NCBI GenBank assembly: GCA_030692515.1
Contig: JAUXZS010000015.1
Location: forward strand, 429,373-493,372
Length of the DNA stretch: 64,000 nucleotides
From: Bacteroidota bacterium
GTDB taxonomy: Bacteria; Bacteroidota; Bacteroidia; B-17B0; Aurantibacillaceae
Direction of reading: 5' to 3'
Shown: positions 53,307 through 63,219 of the stretch, piece after piece
How the letters are laid out: every line of letters starts with the position of its first letter
Numbering within the stretch: the first letter of the stretch is position 1
Notes under the pieces: model-generated
What the model was told of the DNA's origin: nothing
What the model saw: only the letters and a program-made list of their open reading frames with translations
Database searches by the model: none
Program-made: the position numbers and the translations under genes

Positions 53307-53491
53307 AATACCAAACCTAGTTTTTTCTATTAAATTAAACGATTTTTTGCAAATTTAAAGATATAACAAAAAAAGAAAGACTTTGTTTGAATTCGCTAAA
53401 AGCTTAATTTTTACCAAATAAAAAACCAAAGCTACCAATTGTTAAAGAAAATTTACTTTTTAAACTAATTAAGTTAAATTAGTAAAAGATT

Positions 53492-56434
53492 ATTAAAAAT
53501 TTTAAATACATACTTGCAATTATTTTGTTTTTGTTTTTTAATAAAGCGAAAGCTCAACAATATTTTTTTAAAAATTATAGTGTTGAGAGTGGTTTGCCAT
53601 TTGTTCAAGTTTCTTGCATGTATCAGCAAACAAATGGCTATTTATGGAGTGGGGGTTATGGTGGTTTATGCAGATTTGATGGAAAAAACTTTTTAATTTT
53701 TAGCCCAAAAAATGGATTAATAGATCACAATGTTAATGCAATTGCAGAAGATGATAGTGGATCTGTTTTTGTAGGTACAAACAAAGGATTAAGTGTAATT
53801 AAAAATTCTAAAATCTACAATTATGGCAAAAAAAATGAGTTCTTGAATCCATTTATAACATCAATTTGTAAGGGCTCACATAATTCAATGTATTTAGGGA
53901 CAAATAAAGGCTTATTAATATTTAAAGAAAATGAAATTAAATCAGTAAAACGATTCAACGATTTTAAAATTAATTGCCTTTATAAAAACGATTCAAGTTT
54001 TTTATTTGTTGGTACCGATAAAGGTTTGGTTATTTACAGTCATAAAAATTTTCAAATAATAAACCAAAAAAGTGGCCTTCCTTCAAATGAAATTAATTGT
54101 ATTTCGCTCCAAAAAAATAAATTAATAATTGGTACCTCAAAAGGCTTAAGTGTTTATGATCTTCTTTCTAAAAAAATAACAAATTATTTTACCGAAAATG
54201 GTTTATTAGATGAAAACATTACAAGTGTTTTAAATCAAAATAATGAATTTGTTTGGGTGGGCTCGCATTCAGGCCTTTTAAAATTTGATGGTTTTCAGTT
54301 TACATATTATAATATTGGGCCAGATAATAATTCAAATTTTGTACGCTGTTTAGTTCAAGATAGAGAAGATAATATTTGGATAGGCACTCATAGCGGCTTG
54401 TATAGGTATCACGACAATTCTTTTTCTACTTATGATAAAATTAATGGGCCGGGAAACGCATTTGTTTTTCAGATTTTTAGAGATAATAATGGGGATTTAT
54501 GGATGACGTCGGAAAACAATGGCATTTATAAATATTCAGGAGGTTATTTTAAACGTTATGGCATTAGTGATGGATTAATGTCAAATACTTCTCTCTCTGG
54601 AATTCAAGATACTAAAGGAAGACTTTTATTTGGGACTTCTGAAAACATAACCCAATTTATCAACGAAAAGTTTTATACCATTCCTTTAACATCGGAATTA
54701 AAAGGATCTCACGATATTATTTATTTAGCCTCTGATAATAAATTATGGATTGGAGGAAGCAATGGAGTAGCATCTTTAATTTGGAAAAACAATAAACCCG
54801 AATCTAAATTTTACCCAATTAATTTTAAATCAGATTTTCAGGTGTATGGTATTTGTGAAGATGATGACAAAAACATTTATGTTGGAACTCAACACGCTGG
54901 GCTATATAAAGTCTCAGGCGATTCTACTATTAATATTGCGAATAAATTAAACTGGGATGAGGATGATTTCTTTTCTCTTCGATATACAAATGGTCATTTA
55001 TTTGCAGCTTCCTTAAACGGATTGTTAGATATAGATCTAAAAACAAACGCGTTAAAACACATAACAATTAATAACGGTTTAAATTCAGATTATGTTTATT
55101 CAATTGAATTAACTGAGAATAAAACCATGTTATGGATTGGCACCAACCAAGGGATAAATAAATTGAATTTAAAAAAATATTTAACTGAAAATACAATCGA
55201 ATTAAAATCTTATGGTAAGCAAGAGGGTTTTGCGGGAGTTGAATGTAATACTAACGGCATTTGGGAAGATGGAAACGGTACCTTATGGTTTGGTACTGTT
55301 AGTGGAATTGTAAAACATGAGCCCTTTAATTCAAAACAAAACAAAACGCAAAATTCAACGCTTATTCAAACAATAAAAATTTTTAATGAAGACACACTTT
55401 TACAAAACAATAGTGTTTTACCTTATAATTTTAATGCTATTACATTTGGTTATCGTGGTATATGTTTAACTAATCCTGATAAAGTTTTATATCAAAAAAA
55501 ACTGGAAGGTTTAGATGAAGAGTGGAGTTTACCTAGCAATGAAGATTACAGTAAATACGCGAATTTAACGCCTGGCAAATACATATTTAAGGTTAAGTCG
55601 TGCAATGATGAAGGTCTGTGGGACACAAAAGAGACAGCATTTTATTTTACTATAGCACGTCCCTTTTATTTAACATGGTGGTTTATTTTAATTTGTATAG
55701 TATTTTTTGGCGGAAGTATATTTACTATTTTTAAATTTAGAGTGCTTTCTATTGCTAAAAATCAAAAGATAGAATTTAACCGTAAGGTTGAAATGAGTAA
55801 AATAGAATTAAAAGCATTGCGCTCTCAAATGAATCCACATTTTATTTTCAATTCGTTAAATTCAATTCAACATTATATTTTCAATAATAAATCAGATGAG
55901 GCCATAAAATACCTGAGTAAATTTGCGCGTCTTGTGAGAATAATTTTAAATAATTCTGATAAACCTACTGTTACAGTTGAAGAAGATTTAGAAGGTCTTA
56001 AACTTTATTTAGAATTAGAGCAAATGCGTTTTGAGGGAAAATTTGATTATGAAATTGTTATTGATGAGTCGGTAGATGTAGATTATGATATTATGCCGCC
56101 AATGCTTATGCAACCTTATGTTGAAAACGCGATTTTGCATGGCCTAAATCCAAATACAATAAAAGGAAAACTAATTATTAATTTGAGCGCGGAAAATAAT
56201 TTTTTAATTTGTACTATTACAGATAATGGAATTGGAAGAAAAAAATCTGCAGAAATTAGACATACAATGCCAATTAGTAAACATAAATCTTTAGGAATGA
56301 AAATTACTGAAGATAGGTTAAGGATATTAAACGAAATTAATAACTCAAAATTAAGCGTAATAATAACAGACTTAAAAGAAGGTGATATTTCAAAAGGAAC
56401 ACAGGTTAAATTATTTATTCCTTTAATTGGCTGA
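53492..56434 (+). CDS. Two-component propeller sensor histidine kinase 2 (probable ATT start)
   Basis: Stops in this frame end at 53485; no ATG or GTG follows before the propeller, and TTG at 53525 would cut into the signal. ATT 53492, followed by AAA AAT, gives MKNFKYILAIILFLFF...KAQ, a good signal peptide, and 980 residues. Domains: about fourteen propeller blades (IWIGTHSGLYRY, LWFGTVSGIVKH), a Y_Y_Y-like domain (about 640-720), a membrane helix (WWFILICIVFFGGSIFTIF), a LytS-type kinase with H in MNPHFIFNSLNSI, and a HATPase (LICTITDNGIGRKK). The LytTR regulator at 56524 follows. Paralogue of the kinase at 23341. Confidence 0.9.
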   Translation: MKNFKYILAIILFLFFNKAKAQQYFFKNYSVESGLPFVQVSCMYQQTNGYLWSGGYGGLCRFDGKNFLIFSPKNGLIDHNVNAIAEDDSGSVFVGTNKGLSVIKNSKIYNYGKKNEFLNPFITSICKGSHNSMYLGTNKGLLIFKENEIKSVKRFNDFKINCLYKNDSSFLFVGTDKGLVIYSHKNFQIINQKSGLPSNEINCISLQKNKLIIGTSKGLSVYDLLSKKITNYFTENGLLDENITSVLNQNNEFVWVGSHSGLLKFDGFQFTYYNIGPDNNSNFVRCLVQDREDNIWIGTHSGLYRYHDNSFSTYDKINGPGNAFVFQIFRDNNGDLWMTSENNGIYKYSGGYFKRYGISDGLMSNTSLSGIQDTKGRLLFGTSENITQFINEKFYTIPLTSELKGSHDIIYLASDNKLWIGGSNGVASLIWKNNKPESKFYPINFKSDFQVYGICEDDDKNIYVGTQHAGLYKVSGDSTINIANKLNWDEDDFFSLRYTNGHLFAASLNGLLDIDLKTNALKHITINNGLNSDYVYSIELTENKTMLWIGTNQGINKLNLKKYLTENTIELKSYGKQEGFAGVECNTNGIWEDGNGTLWFGTVSGIVKHEPFNSKQNKTQNSTLIQTIKIFNEDTLLQNNSVLPYNFNAITFGYRGICLTNPDKVLYQKKLEGLDEEWSLPSNEDYSKYANLTPGKYIFKVKSCNDEGLWDTKETAFYFTIARPFYLTWWFILICIVFFGGSIFTIFKFRVLSIAKNQKIEFNRKVEMSKIELKALRSQMNPHFIFNSLNSIQHYIFNNKSDEAIKYLSKFARLVRIILNNSDKPTVTVEEDLEGLKLYLELEQMRFEGKFDYEIVIDESVDVDYDIMPPMLMQPYVENAILHGLNPNTIKGKLIINLSAENNFLICTITDNGIGRKKSAEIRHTMPISKHKSLGMKITEDRLRILNEINNSKLSVIITDLKEGDISKGTQVKLFIPLIG

Positions 56435-56523
56435 TAGGAAAAAGGATTAATTTTTTGACAGAAATTATATAGTAATAATTTTGTGCTTATTTTAAATTGT
56501 GGTAAAACATTAAATATCTAATT

Positions 56524-57273
56524 ATGATTAAAACAGTAATTGTTGAAGATGAACAAAAAAGCCGCGAAATGCTTGCAGCAATCATCCAAAAAAATTGTCC
56601 GCAATTAGAGATTGTTGGATTAGCAAAAAATGTTAACGAGGGCGTTGAAATTATTAAAAGGGAAAACCCTGATTTGGTTTTTTTAGATATTAGTATGCCC
56701 GACGGAAGTGGTTTTGATTTACTTGAAAAAGTACAAGGCAACAAATTTGAATTAATCTTTGCCACTGCAAGCGATCAACACGCTATTCGTGCAATAAAAT
56801 ATAGTGCCTGCGACTATTTACTTAAACCTATAGATATTGAAGAATTAAAAGCAGCGGTCGAAAAAGTTTCCTTAAAAAAAACATCCGGACCAAACATGGC
56901 AAATCTTAATTTTTTAATTCAACAATTAAAAAAATCAGATGAAAGTTTCCAAAAAATAACACTTCCAACGGGTAACGCCTATGAAATAGTAACCATTAAA
57001 GATATTATTCGTTGCGAGGCTGATGGCAGTTACACCACCTTTTTTTTAGCAGACAAACGTAAATTACTTATTAGCGCAGGTTTAAAACATTATGAAGAAT
57101 TACTTCCTGAAAATGAGTTTATACGTGTACACCACCATCATTTAATAAACATGAACCACGTAGTTAGGTTTTTAAAAGAAGATGGCGGCTATGCTGTAAT
57201 GAGCGATGGCACAAAGATTGAAATTTCGCGCCGTAAAAAAGACACTTTTATGGAAAAACTAAATAAGTCTTAG
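56524..57273 (+). CDS. LytTR-family response regulator 2
   Basis: Encodes 249 residues. Receiver: acidic E8/D9, phosphoacceptor D55 (VFLDISMPDGSGF), Lys in LLKPID. The C-terminal LytTR domain (IIRCEADGSYTTFFLADKRK, FIRVHHHHLINMNHVVRFLK) binds DNA. Follows the propeller kinase by 89 bases, the reverse gene order of the first system. Output regulon unknown. Confidence 0.94.
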   Translation: MIKTVIVEDEQKSREMLAAIIQKNCPQLEIVGLAKNVNEGVEIIKRENPDLVFLDISMPDGSGFDLLEKVQGNKFELIFATASDQHAIRAIKYSACDYLLKPIDIEELKAAVEKVSLKKTSGPNMANLNFLIQQLKKSDESFQKITLPTGNAYEIVTIKDIIRCEADGSYTTFFLADKRKLLISAGLKHYEELLPENEFIRVHHHHLINMNHVVRFLKEDGGYAVMSDGTKIEISRRKKDTFMEKLNKS

Positions 57274-57554
57274 TGTGATAATTTAGCCACGAATTACGCT
57301 AATTTTTATGGTTTTCAATTTTACCCTAATGATTTTGTGTAAATGCCCGAAATCATTGGCTTTTATTAAGGTATTTAGATTAGTGGTATTTCGTGAAATT
57401 AGTGGCTTTATTAGTGCAGATTATAACTGAATCAATACCACTTATAAACCAAACTTTGCCACTTATTTGAAACCCAAAAAAAGAACCTGTTTTGGCTTTA
57501 TCTTTACTCTAAGTTCTTTCAATAGGGTTTTTGTTTAGTTTATAACAAAAAAAA

Positions 57555-57602
57555 TTAAGCCACTTTCAGATTTTGGAGATTTTCTGTTAGTGGCTTTTTT
57601 AT
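57555..57602 (+). terminator. Hairpin terminator with long loop
   Basis: AAGCCACT pairs with AGTGGCTT, with an inner CAGA/CTG pairing and a six-T run. Nearly 300 bases after the LytTR stop, so it may end a longer transcript. Confidence 0.65.
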
Positions 57603-57668
57603 TTCACAGCTTTTAGGATTTTTCTTTTGTTTAGCCCAATTGAGCGCCAATATTTCGAATAAAATCAT

Positions 57669-57676
57669 TATATTTG
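57669..57676 (+). promoter_or_regulatory. Putative -7 promoter of guaB (TATATTTG)
   Basis: Exact TAnnTTTG match, 31 bases before the ATG at 57707. A TTG at 57640 is too far for the usual -33 spacing. Confidence 0.5.
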
Positions 57677-57706
57677 CCCGAATTTTAAAACCTTAAAGTT
57701 CATCCA

Positions 57707-59188
57707 ATGGCTTCCAATAATAGTATCAGTAGTAAGTTTGTAAATGAAGGATTAACCTACGACGACGTGTTGTTAGTTCCTGATTACTCAGAGGTTTTAC
57801 CTCGTGATGTTAATTTCGCATCCTATTTTACTAAAAACATAAAATTAAACACACCCATTGTTTCTGCTGCAATGGATACGGTTACAGAATATAAATTGGC
57901 AATAGCAATTGCCCAAGAAGGTGGGATAGGTGTTTTACATAAAAATATGAGCATAGAAGATCAGGCAGCTCAAATTCGTAAAGTAAAACGCAGCGAAAGC
58001 GGAATGATTCAAGACCCAATAACTTTATTAAAAACTGCTACAATTGGTGATGCCATTAAAATAATGGCAGAACATAAAATTGGCGGCATTCCTATTATTG
58101 ATAAAGAAAATAAATTGCTTGGAATTGTTACCAATCGTGACCTTCGTTTCGAAAAAGATTTTAAAAAACCGGTTGTTAATGTGATGACCGCTTTTGAAAA
58201 TGTAATTACTGCTCCAAAGGGAATTAATTTAAAACAAGCCGAGGATATTCTTCAGGAACATAAAATCGAAAAACTTCCAATAGTTGATAAAACAAACAAA
58301 TTAGTTGGCTTAATTACTTATAAGGATATTATTAAAATAAAAGTTCGCCCTAACGCTTGTAAAGATGAAAGAGGTCGCTTAAGAGTTGCCGCTGCTGTTG
58401 GCGTTACAGCAGATACAATGTTGCGTGTAGATGCATTGGTGGAAGCTGGTGTAGACGCTATTATTATTGATACAGCTCATGGTCATAGTAAAGGTGTTAT
58501 TGATAAATTAAAAGAAGTTAAAAAGAAATATAAAAATCTACAGGTTATTGTGGGCAATATTGCTACCGGAAAGGCTGCTTTGGCGCTTGTAAAAGCTGGT
58601 GCAGATGCAGTTAAAGTTGGTATTGGTCCTGGTTCCATTTGTACCACGCGTGTAATTGCCGGTGTTGGTGTACCACAGCTTACAGCTATCCTGGAAGTTG
58701 CCATGGCATTAAAAGGCACAGGCGTTCCATTAATAGCTGATGGCGGTATACGTTTTACTGGCGATGTAGTTAAGGCGCTTGCAGCTGGTGCAGGAACTGT
58801 AATGATGGGAGGTATGTTTGCCGGAACTGAAGAAAGTCCAGGCGAAACAATTATTTTTGAAGGACGTAAATTTAAATCTTATCGCGGTATGGGTTCTTTA
58901 GAAGCTATGCAAAAAGGAAGTAAAGATCGTTACTTTCAAGAAGAAGAAGATGATATTAAAAAATTAGTACCCGAAGGTATTAGTGGTAGAGTACCATATA
59001 AAGGAAGCCTTGCCGAAATAATGTATCAAATAATTGGTGGATTAAGAGCCGGAATGGGTTATTGTGGTGCAAAAGATATTAAAGAATTGCAGCAAGCTAA
59101 ATTTATTCGCATTACAACGGCCGGTGTGCAAGAAAGTCACCCTCACCATGTAGTGGTTACTCGCGAAGCACCAAATTATAGTAGATAA
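57707..59188 (+). CDS. guaB: Inosine-5'-monophosphate dehydrogenase
   Basis: Encodes 493 residues. [20 protein letters not shown] at the N-terminus; two CBS domains at about residues 95-210 ([40 protein letters not shown]); then catalytic loop [20 protein letters not shown] with the nucleophile Cys, the phosphate-binding [15 protein letters not shown], and [10 protein letters not shown]. Oxidises IMP to XMP, the committed step of GTP synthesis. First gene of a plus-strand unit: def starts 23 bases later. Confidence 0.98.
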   Translation: MASNNSISSKFVNEGLTYDDVLLVPDYSEVLPRDVNFASYFTKNIKLNTPIVSAAMDTVTEYKLAIAIAQEGGIGVLHKNMSIEDQAAQIRKVKRSESGMIQDPITLLKTATIGDAIKIMAEHKIGGIPIIDKENKLLGIVTNRDLRFEKDFKKPVVNVMTAFENVITAPKGINLKQAEDILQEHKIEKLPIVDKTNKLVGLITYKDIIKIKVRPNACKDERGRLRVAAAVGVTADTMLRVDALVEAGVDAIIIDTAHGHSKGVIDKLKEVKKKYKNLQVIVGNIATGKAALALVKAGADAVKVGIGPGSICTTRVIAGVGVPQLTAILEVAMALKGTGVPLIADGGIRFTGDVVKALAAGAGTVMMGGMFAGTEESPGETIIFEGRKFKSYRGMGSLEAMQKGSKDRYFQEEEDDIKKLVPEGISGRVPYKGSLAEIMYQIIGGLRAGMGYCGAKDIKELQQAKFIRITTAGVQESHPHHVVVTREAPNYSR

Positions 59189-59210
59189 AAATAAATGTCA
59201 AAGTAATAGA

Positions 59211-59813
59211 ATGATTTTACCAATAGTAGTTTATGGCGATCCTGTACTCAGAAAAATGGGAGAGGATATCGATAAGGATTATGAAGGTCTTGAAGACTTA
59301 ATAAAAAACATGTTTGATACCATGTATAACGCTAACGGTGTTGGTCTTGCCGCTCCACAAGTGGGAAAAGCTATTCGTTTGTTTGTTATTGATACTCAGC
59401 CTTTTTCTGAAAGTGATGATGACGACGACGATGAGGAATTTACTCCAGCTCAAAAAAAAGAATTACAAGCGTTTAAAAAAATATTCATCAATGCCCGTAT
59501 AATAAATGAAGAAGGTGTTGAATGGAAGTTTAATGAAGGTTGCTTAAGTATCCCAAAAATAAGGGAGGATGTAATGCGTTTGCCGAATATTGAGATTGAA
59601 TATTTTGACGAAAATTTTAAAAAACATAAAGAAAAGTACGATGGAGTGATTGCTAGAGTTATACAGCATGAATATGATCACATCGAAGGAAAATTATTTA
59701 CTGATAGAATAAGTCCGTTTAAGAGAAAACTAATTTCAGGGAAGTTAAATGATATTGCCAAAGGAAAAATTAACGCGGACTATAAAACTAAAGTTTACAA
59801 ACCAAAAAAATAA
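59211..59813 (+). CDS. def: Peptide deformylase
   Basis: Encodes 200 residues. All three motifs: GVGLAAPQVG (near 43-52), EGCLSIP, and QHEYDHIEGKLF with the HExxH zinc ligands. Between motifs 1 and 2 an acidic insert (ESDDDDDDEEFTPAQKKELQ) is present; inserts here are usual in Bacteroidota enzymes, though this Asp run is strong. Removes the formyl group from new proteins. Six bases before the following lipoprotein gene. Confidence 0.97.
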   Translation: MILPIVVYGDPVLRKMGEDIDKDYEGLEDLIKNMFDTMYNANGVGLAAPQVGKAIRLFVIDTQPFSESDDDDDDEEFTPAQKKELQAFKKIFINARIINEEGVEWKFNEGCLSIPKIREDVMRLPNIEIEYFDENFKKHKEKYDGVIARVIQHEYDHIEGKLFTDRISPFKRKLISGKLNDIAKGKINADYKTKVYKPKK

Positions 59814-59819
59814 TTTAAA

Positions 59820-60431
59820 ATGAAAAGCAATTTTTTGTTTAGTATAATAATTGCAAGTTTTGTTTTTTTTGTTGGCTGTTCTAATAGAGAAACTGAAAAA
59901 GTAGCTATTCCACTAGAGGATACTTCTGTTCAAAGTTCTAAAACTTCCGATTCAATAATACGTTCTAACAAATTGTATTTATCTGATTGTAAAAAATTAC
60001 TTTCAGAGGCAAAAAAAATGGATAGTATTTTGCTTAAAGAGATGGAAGTGAAAAATGATGTTGCTAATAAGGCAATAAAAGCATTTACAGACTTTGCTTA
60101 TTATTGTGCGAGCGATAGTCTTTGCCCTATTTACTTGATAAAAACTGCGCAGGTTGCTCAATCTATTAATAATATTCCGCAAGCCAAAGTTGTTTTAGAT
60201 AAATGCATTGTTGATTATAAAAATTCCATTCATCGTCCCGCTGCATTATTTTTATTGGCGCAGTTGTATGATGAAGCTACTTATTTAAATAATGAGATGG
60301 AAGCAAAGCAATTATACCAAAAAATAATTGATGAGTATCCAAAAAGTGATTGGGCAAAGAGTTCAAAAGGCGCGCTTAATTTTATTGGAAAATCGGATTC
60401 ACAAATAATCGATCAATTAAAGAAAAAATAA
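59820..60431 (+). CDS. TPR-like lipoprotein
   Basis: Encodes 203 residues. Lipoprotein signal SIIIASFVFFVGC (lipobox Cys at 20). The C-terminal half has tetratricopeptide-like helices (YLIKTAQVAQSINNIPQAKV, LFLLAQLYDEATYLNNEMEA, YQKIIDEYPKSDWAKSSKGA) in the style of BamD/YbgF-like proteins. Probably faces the periplasm. Six bases after def, within the guaB unit. Partner unknown. Confidence 0.85.
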   Translation: MKSNFLFSIIIASFVFFVGCSNRETEKVAIPLEDTSVQSSKTSDSIIRSNKLYLSDCKKLLSEAKKMDSILLKEMEVKNDVANKAIKAFTDFAYYCASDSLCPIYLIKTAQVAQSINNIPQAKVVLDKCIVDYKNSIHRPAALFLLAQLYDEATYLNNEMEAKQLYQKIIDEYPKSDWAKSSKGALNFIGKSDSQIIDQLKKK

Positions 60432-60470
60432 AACTTAAATTTTTGTGAATAAAATTCACCCACAAAAAAC

Positions 60471-60893
60471 ATGAGGCAAGAAAATCTAAAAATCCCAAAT
60501 CAACTTATCACAATAGGTGTGTTAGGAGCTATAGCAGTTTCTTTGGGAGCAATAGGCGCTCATGCTTTAAAGGGCAAGTTGCAAACAGGATTAATTACGC
60601 CCGATCAATTAAATGGATTTGATACTGGAGTGAAATATCAAATTTACCACACAATTGCAATGTTGTTGGTTGTGCTATTAAAAACAAAATTTAATTCTAA
60701 ATTTTTTTCTTGGGCATATAATTTATTTTTTATCGGAATTATTTTATTTAGCGGTTCTCTTTACTTTTTATGCACCCGAAATTTGTATGGTGCCGATTGG
60801 TTAAAGTTTCTTGGGCCAATTACTCCAATAGGTGGTCTTTTATTTGTGGCGGGATGGATTTGTTTGGCTTTATCAGCGATAAAAAAAACCTAA
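60471..60893 (+). CDS. DUF423 (YgdD/TMEM256-like) membrane protein
   Basis: Encodes 140 residues. Four hydrophobic helices with LGAIAVSLGAIGAHALKGKL at the start, KYQIYHTIAMLLVVLL, and TPIGGLLFVAGWICLALSAI at the end. These match the DUF423 pattern (GAxGAHALK; YHxxH-like). 39 bases after the TPR lipoprotein. Function unknown. Confidence 0.9.
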   Translation: MRQENLKIPNQLITIGVLGAIAVSLGAIGAHALKGKLQTGLITPDQLNGFDTGVKYQIYHTIAMLLVVLLKTKFNSKFFSWAYNLFFIGIILFSGSLYFLCTRNLYGADWLKFLGPITPIGGLLFVAGWICLALSAIKKT

Positions 60894-60956
60894 AAAACAA
60901 AAGAATCATAATAAATCAACAATTATTAGCATATTTACAACAAGAAACACAGCAAC

Positions 60957-61379
60957 ATGAAACATACAACTATACTTTTAGGCGGAATTTTATTTTTTGG
61001 TTTATGCTCTTGTAAAACCAAAACAAAAACTCAATCTTCTTCAACTTCCGATTCAACAACAACCGGAACAAACAAAAATGTTACCGAAACTTCTACAGTT
61101 CAACCTATTGTGTACAATGAGGTTTCTGATAAGGCTTGTGCTGCTGAAGTATCGTTTGGTAGTTTTGGAGCAGGTATTGATGGCCCGGCATACGATAAGG
61201 TAATGACAGCCATAAAAGATAAAAAAGTAAAATACACATCAAAAAATATTGGACGCGAAGGAGAAACTCGTATTTGTTTGCCTTTAACGGAATTAAAAGA
61301 AAACGAAAAAAAGGACTTTATTGAGCAGTTGAAAAAAATTGCCGCTTCTGGCCAATTGGTCTCAGTATCAGTAAGATAA
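60957..61379 (+). CDS. Hypothetical lipoprotein
   Basis: Encodes 140 residues. Lipoprotein signal TTILLGGILFFGLCSC (lipobox Cys near 17-19), a Ser/Thr-rich linker, then a compact domain (CAAEVSFGSFGAGIDGPAYD, KVKYTSKNIGREGETRICLP). No family recognised. Last gene of the guaB unit; a terminator follows. Confidence 0.78.
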   Translation: MKHTTILLGGILFFGLCSCKTKTKTQSSSTSDSTTTGTNKNVTETSTVQPIVYNEVSDKACAAEVSFGSFGAGIDGPAYDKVMTAIKDKKVKYTSKNIGREGETRICLPLTELKENEKKDFIEQLKKIAASGQLVSVSVR

Positions 61380-61408
61380 AATAAAAATAACAGCTTGTAA
61401 ATTGTGGA

Positions 61409-61438
61409 AAAACGGTCTCAAAAAGACCGTTTTTTTTT
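61409..61438 (+). terminator. Rho-independent terminator
   Basis: AAAACGGTCT pairs with AGACCGTTTT around CAAAA, followed by a T-run. Ends the guaB unit. Confidence 0.88.
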
Positions 61439-61439
61439 G

Positions 61440-61447
61440 TACTTTTG
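61440..61447 (+). promoter_or_regulatory. Putative -7 promoter of pckA (TACTTTTG)
   Basis: Exact TAnnTTTG match, 27 bases before the ATG at 61475 and immediately after the previous terminator. Confidence 0.5.
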
Positions 61448-61474
61448 AGCCCACAAACAAACATATTTTTAACG

Positions 61475-63088
61475 ATGAATGAAATAGGATTAAAAGCAGA
61501 TGGTGCCTCGGTTGCGCAACTTGGTCTTTCGAATGTAGAAATGGCTTTTTGGAATCTTCACCCTAGCGAATTAGTTGAAGAAACAATCTTAAGAGGAGAA
61601 GGAGTTTTAACCGATACTGGAGCTTTAGCAATTGATACTGGAGAATTTACCGGGCGCTCACCAAAAGATAAATTTGTAGTGGTTGATGAAAACACAAAAG
61701 ACAGTGTGTGGTGGGGAGATGTAAATAATCGTTTTGATGCTAATAAATTTGATATTCTTCATAATAGAATGTTGGCCTATTTGGGAGGAAAAGAAATTTG
61801 GGTGCGTGATTCTTATGCTTGTGCTGATCCAAAATATCGTATCAATATCCGTATTGTAAATGAGTTTCCTTCGAGTAATTTATTTGCGAACAACTTATTT
61901 TTACGTCCAACCACAGAAGAAATAAAAACCTTTAAACACGATTGGTTAATTATTAATGCTCCAGGCTTTAAAGCAGATCCAAAAATTGATGGTACTCGTC
62001 AACATAATTTTGCGATTCTTGATTTTACAAAAAAAATTATTTTAATTGGTGGAACAGGATATACTGGAGAAATTAAAAAAGGAATTTTTGCTGTTTTAAA
62101 TTATATTCTTCCACATGAAAAAGGAGTATTACCAATGCATTGTTCTGCAAATATTGGTAAGGATGGAGACACTGCGATTTTCTTTGGGCTATCTGGAACG
62201 GGAAAAACTACATTAAGCGCAGATCCTAATCGTAAATTAATTGGTGATGATGAGCATGGCTGGAGCGATACAGGTGTTTTTAATTTTGAAGGTGGATGTT
62301 ATGCAAAATGTGTTGATTTGACCGCTGAAAAAGAACCTCAAATTTTTAGCGCTATTAAATTTGGTTCATTGCTTGAAAACATTGATTTTTATGAAGGAAC
62401 AACTACTGTAGATTATTCAAACATAACTAAAACAGAAAACACACGTGTAAGTTATCCTGCAAATTATATTGATAACGCAGTAACTCCAGCAGTTGGCGAA
62501 ATTCCTAAAAACATTTTCTTTTTAACTTGCGATGCTTACGGGGTTTTACCGCCAATTTCTAAATTAACTACCGGACAAGCAATGTATCATTTTACAAGTG
62601 GTTATACTGCAAAAGTTGCTGGAACGGAAATGGGAATTACAGAACCTACGTTAACTTTTTCTGCTTGTTTTGGAAAAGTATTTTTACCTCTTCATCCTAC
62701 AAAGTATGCAGAGTTATTAGGAGAGAAATTAAAAAAACACAATGTAAATGTTTGGTTATTAAATACCGGATGGGTAGGCGGAAAGTATGGTGTTGGTTCT
62801 CGTATTAAATTAGCTTATACGCGTTCATTAATAACAGCAGCATTAAATGGCGACTTAGATAAAGTTGAGTACGGAGTTTCTCCATATTTTAAATTAAATT
62901 TTCCAAAATCTTGCCCTAATGTTCCTTCTGAAATATTAGAACCAAAAAATGCTTGGAAAGATAAAGAAGCATTTAATCAAACAGCTCTATCATTAGCAGG
63001 TTCGTTTGTGAAAAATTTCGAGCAATATGCTTCTGCTGCAAATGCAGAAATATTAGCAGCTGCGCCTCAAGTTGAGGTTACGGCATAA
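61475..63088 (+). CDS. pckA: Phosphoenolpyruvate carboxykinase (ATP)
   Basis: ATG at 61475 is chosen; the open frame continues 10 codons upstream only through a TTG. 537 residues. TGEFTGRSPKDKFVV near the N-terminus binds PEP/oxaloacetate; FFGLSGTGKTTLSADPNRKL is the kinase-1a loop; IGDDEHGWSD supplies metal ligands; NTGWVGGKYGVGSRIKLAYT is the C-terminal signature. The ATP-type enzyme converts oxaloacetate to PEP for gluconeogenesis, or the reverse. Monocistronic with its own promoter and terminator. Confidence 0.98.
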   Translation: MNEIGLKADGASVAQLGLSNVEMAFWNLHPSELVEETILRGEGVLTDTGALAIDTGEFTGRSPKDKFVVVDENTKDSVWWGDVNNRFDANKFDILHNRMLAYLGGKEIWVRDSYACADPKYRINIRIVNEFPSSNLFANNLFLRPTTEEIKTFKHDWLIINAPGFKADPKIDGTRQHNFAILDFTKKIILIGGTGYTGEIKKGIFAVLNYILPHEKGVLPMHCSANIGKDGDTAIFFGLSGTGKTTLSADPNRKLIGDDEHGWSDTGVFNFEGGCYAKCVDLTAEKEPQIFSAIKFGSLLENIDFYEGTTTVDYSNITKTENTRVSYPANYIDNAVTPAVGEIPKNIFFLTCDAYGVLPPISKLTTGQAMYHFTSGYTAKVAGTEMGITEPTLTFSACFGKVFLPLHPTKYAELLGEKLKKHNVNVWLLNTGWVGGKYGVGSRIKLAYTRSLITAALNGDLDKVEYGVSPYFKLNFPKSCPNVPSEILEPKNAWKDKEAFNQTALSLAGSFVKNFEQYASAANAEILAAAPQVEVTA

Positions 63089-63108
63089 TTTTAAATTCAT
63101 CATAAATA

Positions 63109-63142
63109 AAAAATCCCCGCTTTTGTTAATGCGGGGATTTTT
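63109..63142 (+). terminator. Rho-independent terminator after pckA
   Basis: AAAAATCCCCGC and GCGGGGATTTTT pair around a 9-base loop. Confidence 0.92.
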
Positions 63143-63219
63143 GTTTTCTATATTTAATTCATTCTAATGATAGTAGGAATATAAATGTTAAGTTTTTTAT
63201 TTTGCAAGTCGGCTGTTGT

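Larger units (their letters stand above)
57274..57706. other. Intergenic region with degenerate repeat, terminator and guaB promoter
   Basis: No gene. 57283-57407 holds a decayed repeat: AGCCACGAATTACGCTAAT is partly complementary to ATTAGTGGTATTTCGTGAAA plus TTAGTGGCT further on. The hairpin at 57555-57602 and the -7 box at 57669 follow. Confidence 0.55.

Noticed and set aside
59400..59480. Asp run in peptide deformylase as a frameshift or sequencing artefact
   Set aside because: Both sides stay in one frame and all three catalytic motifs follow; inserts at this position are known in Bacteroidota enzymes.
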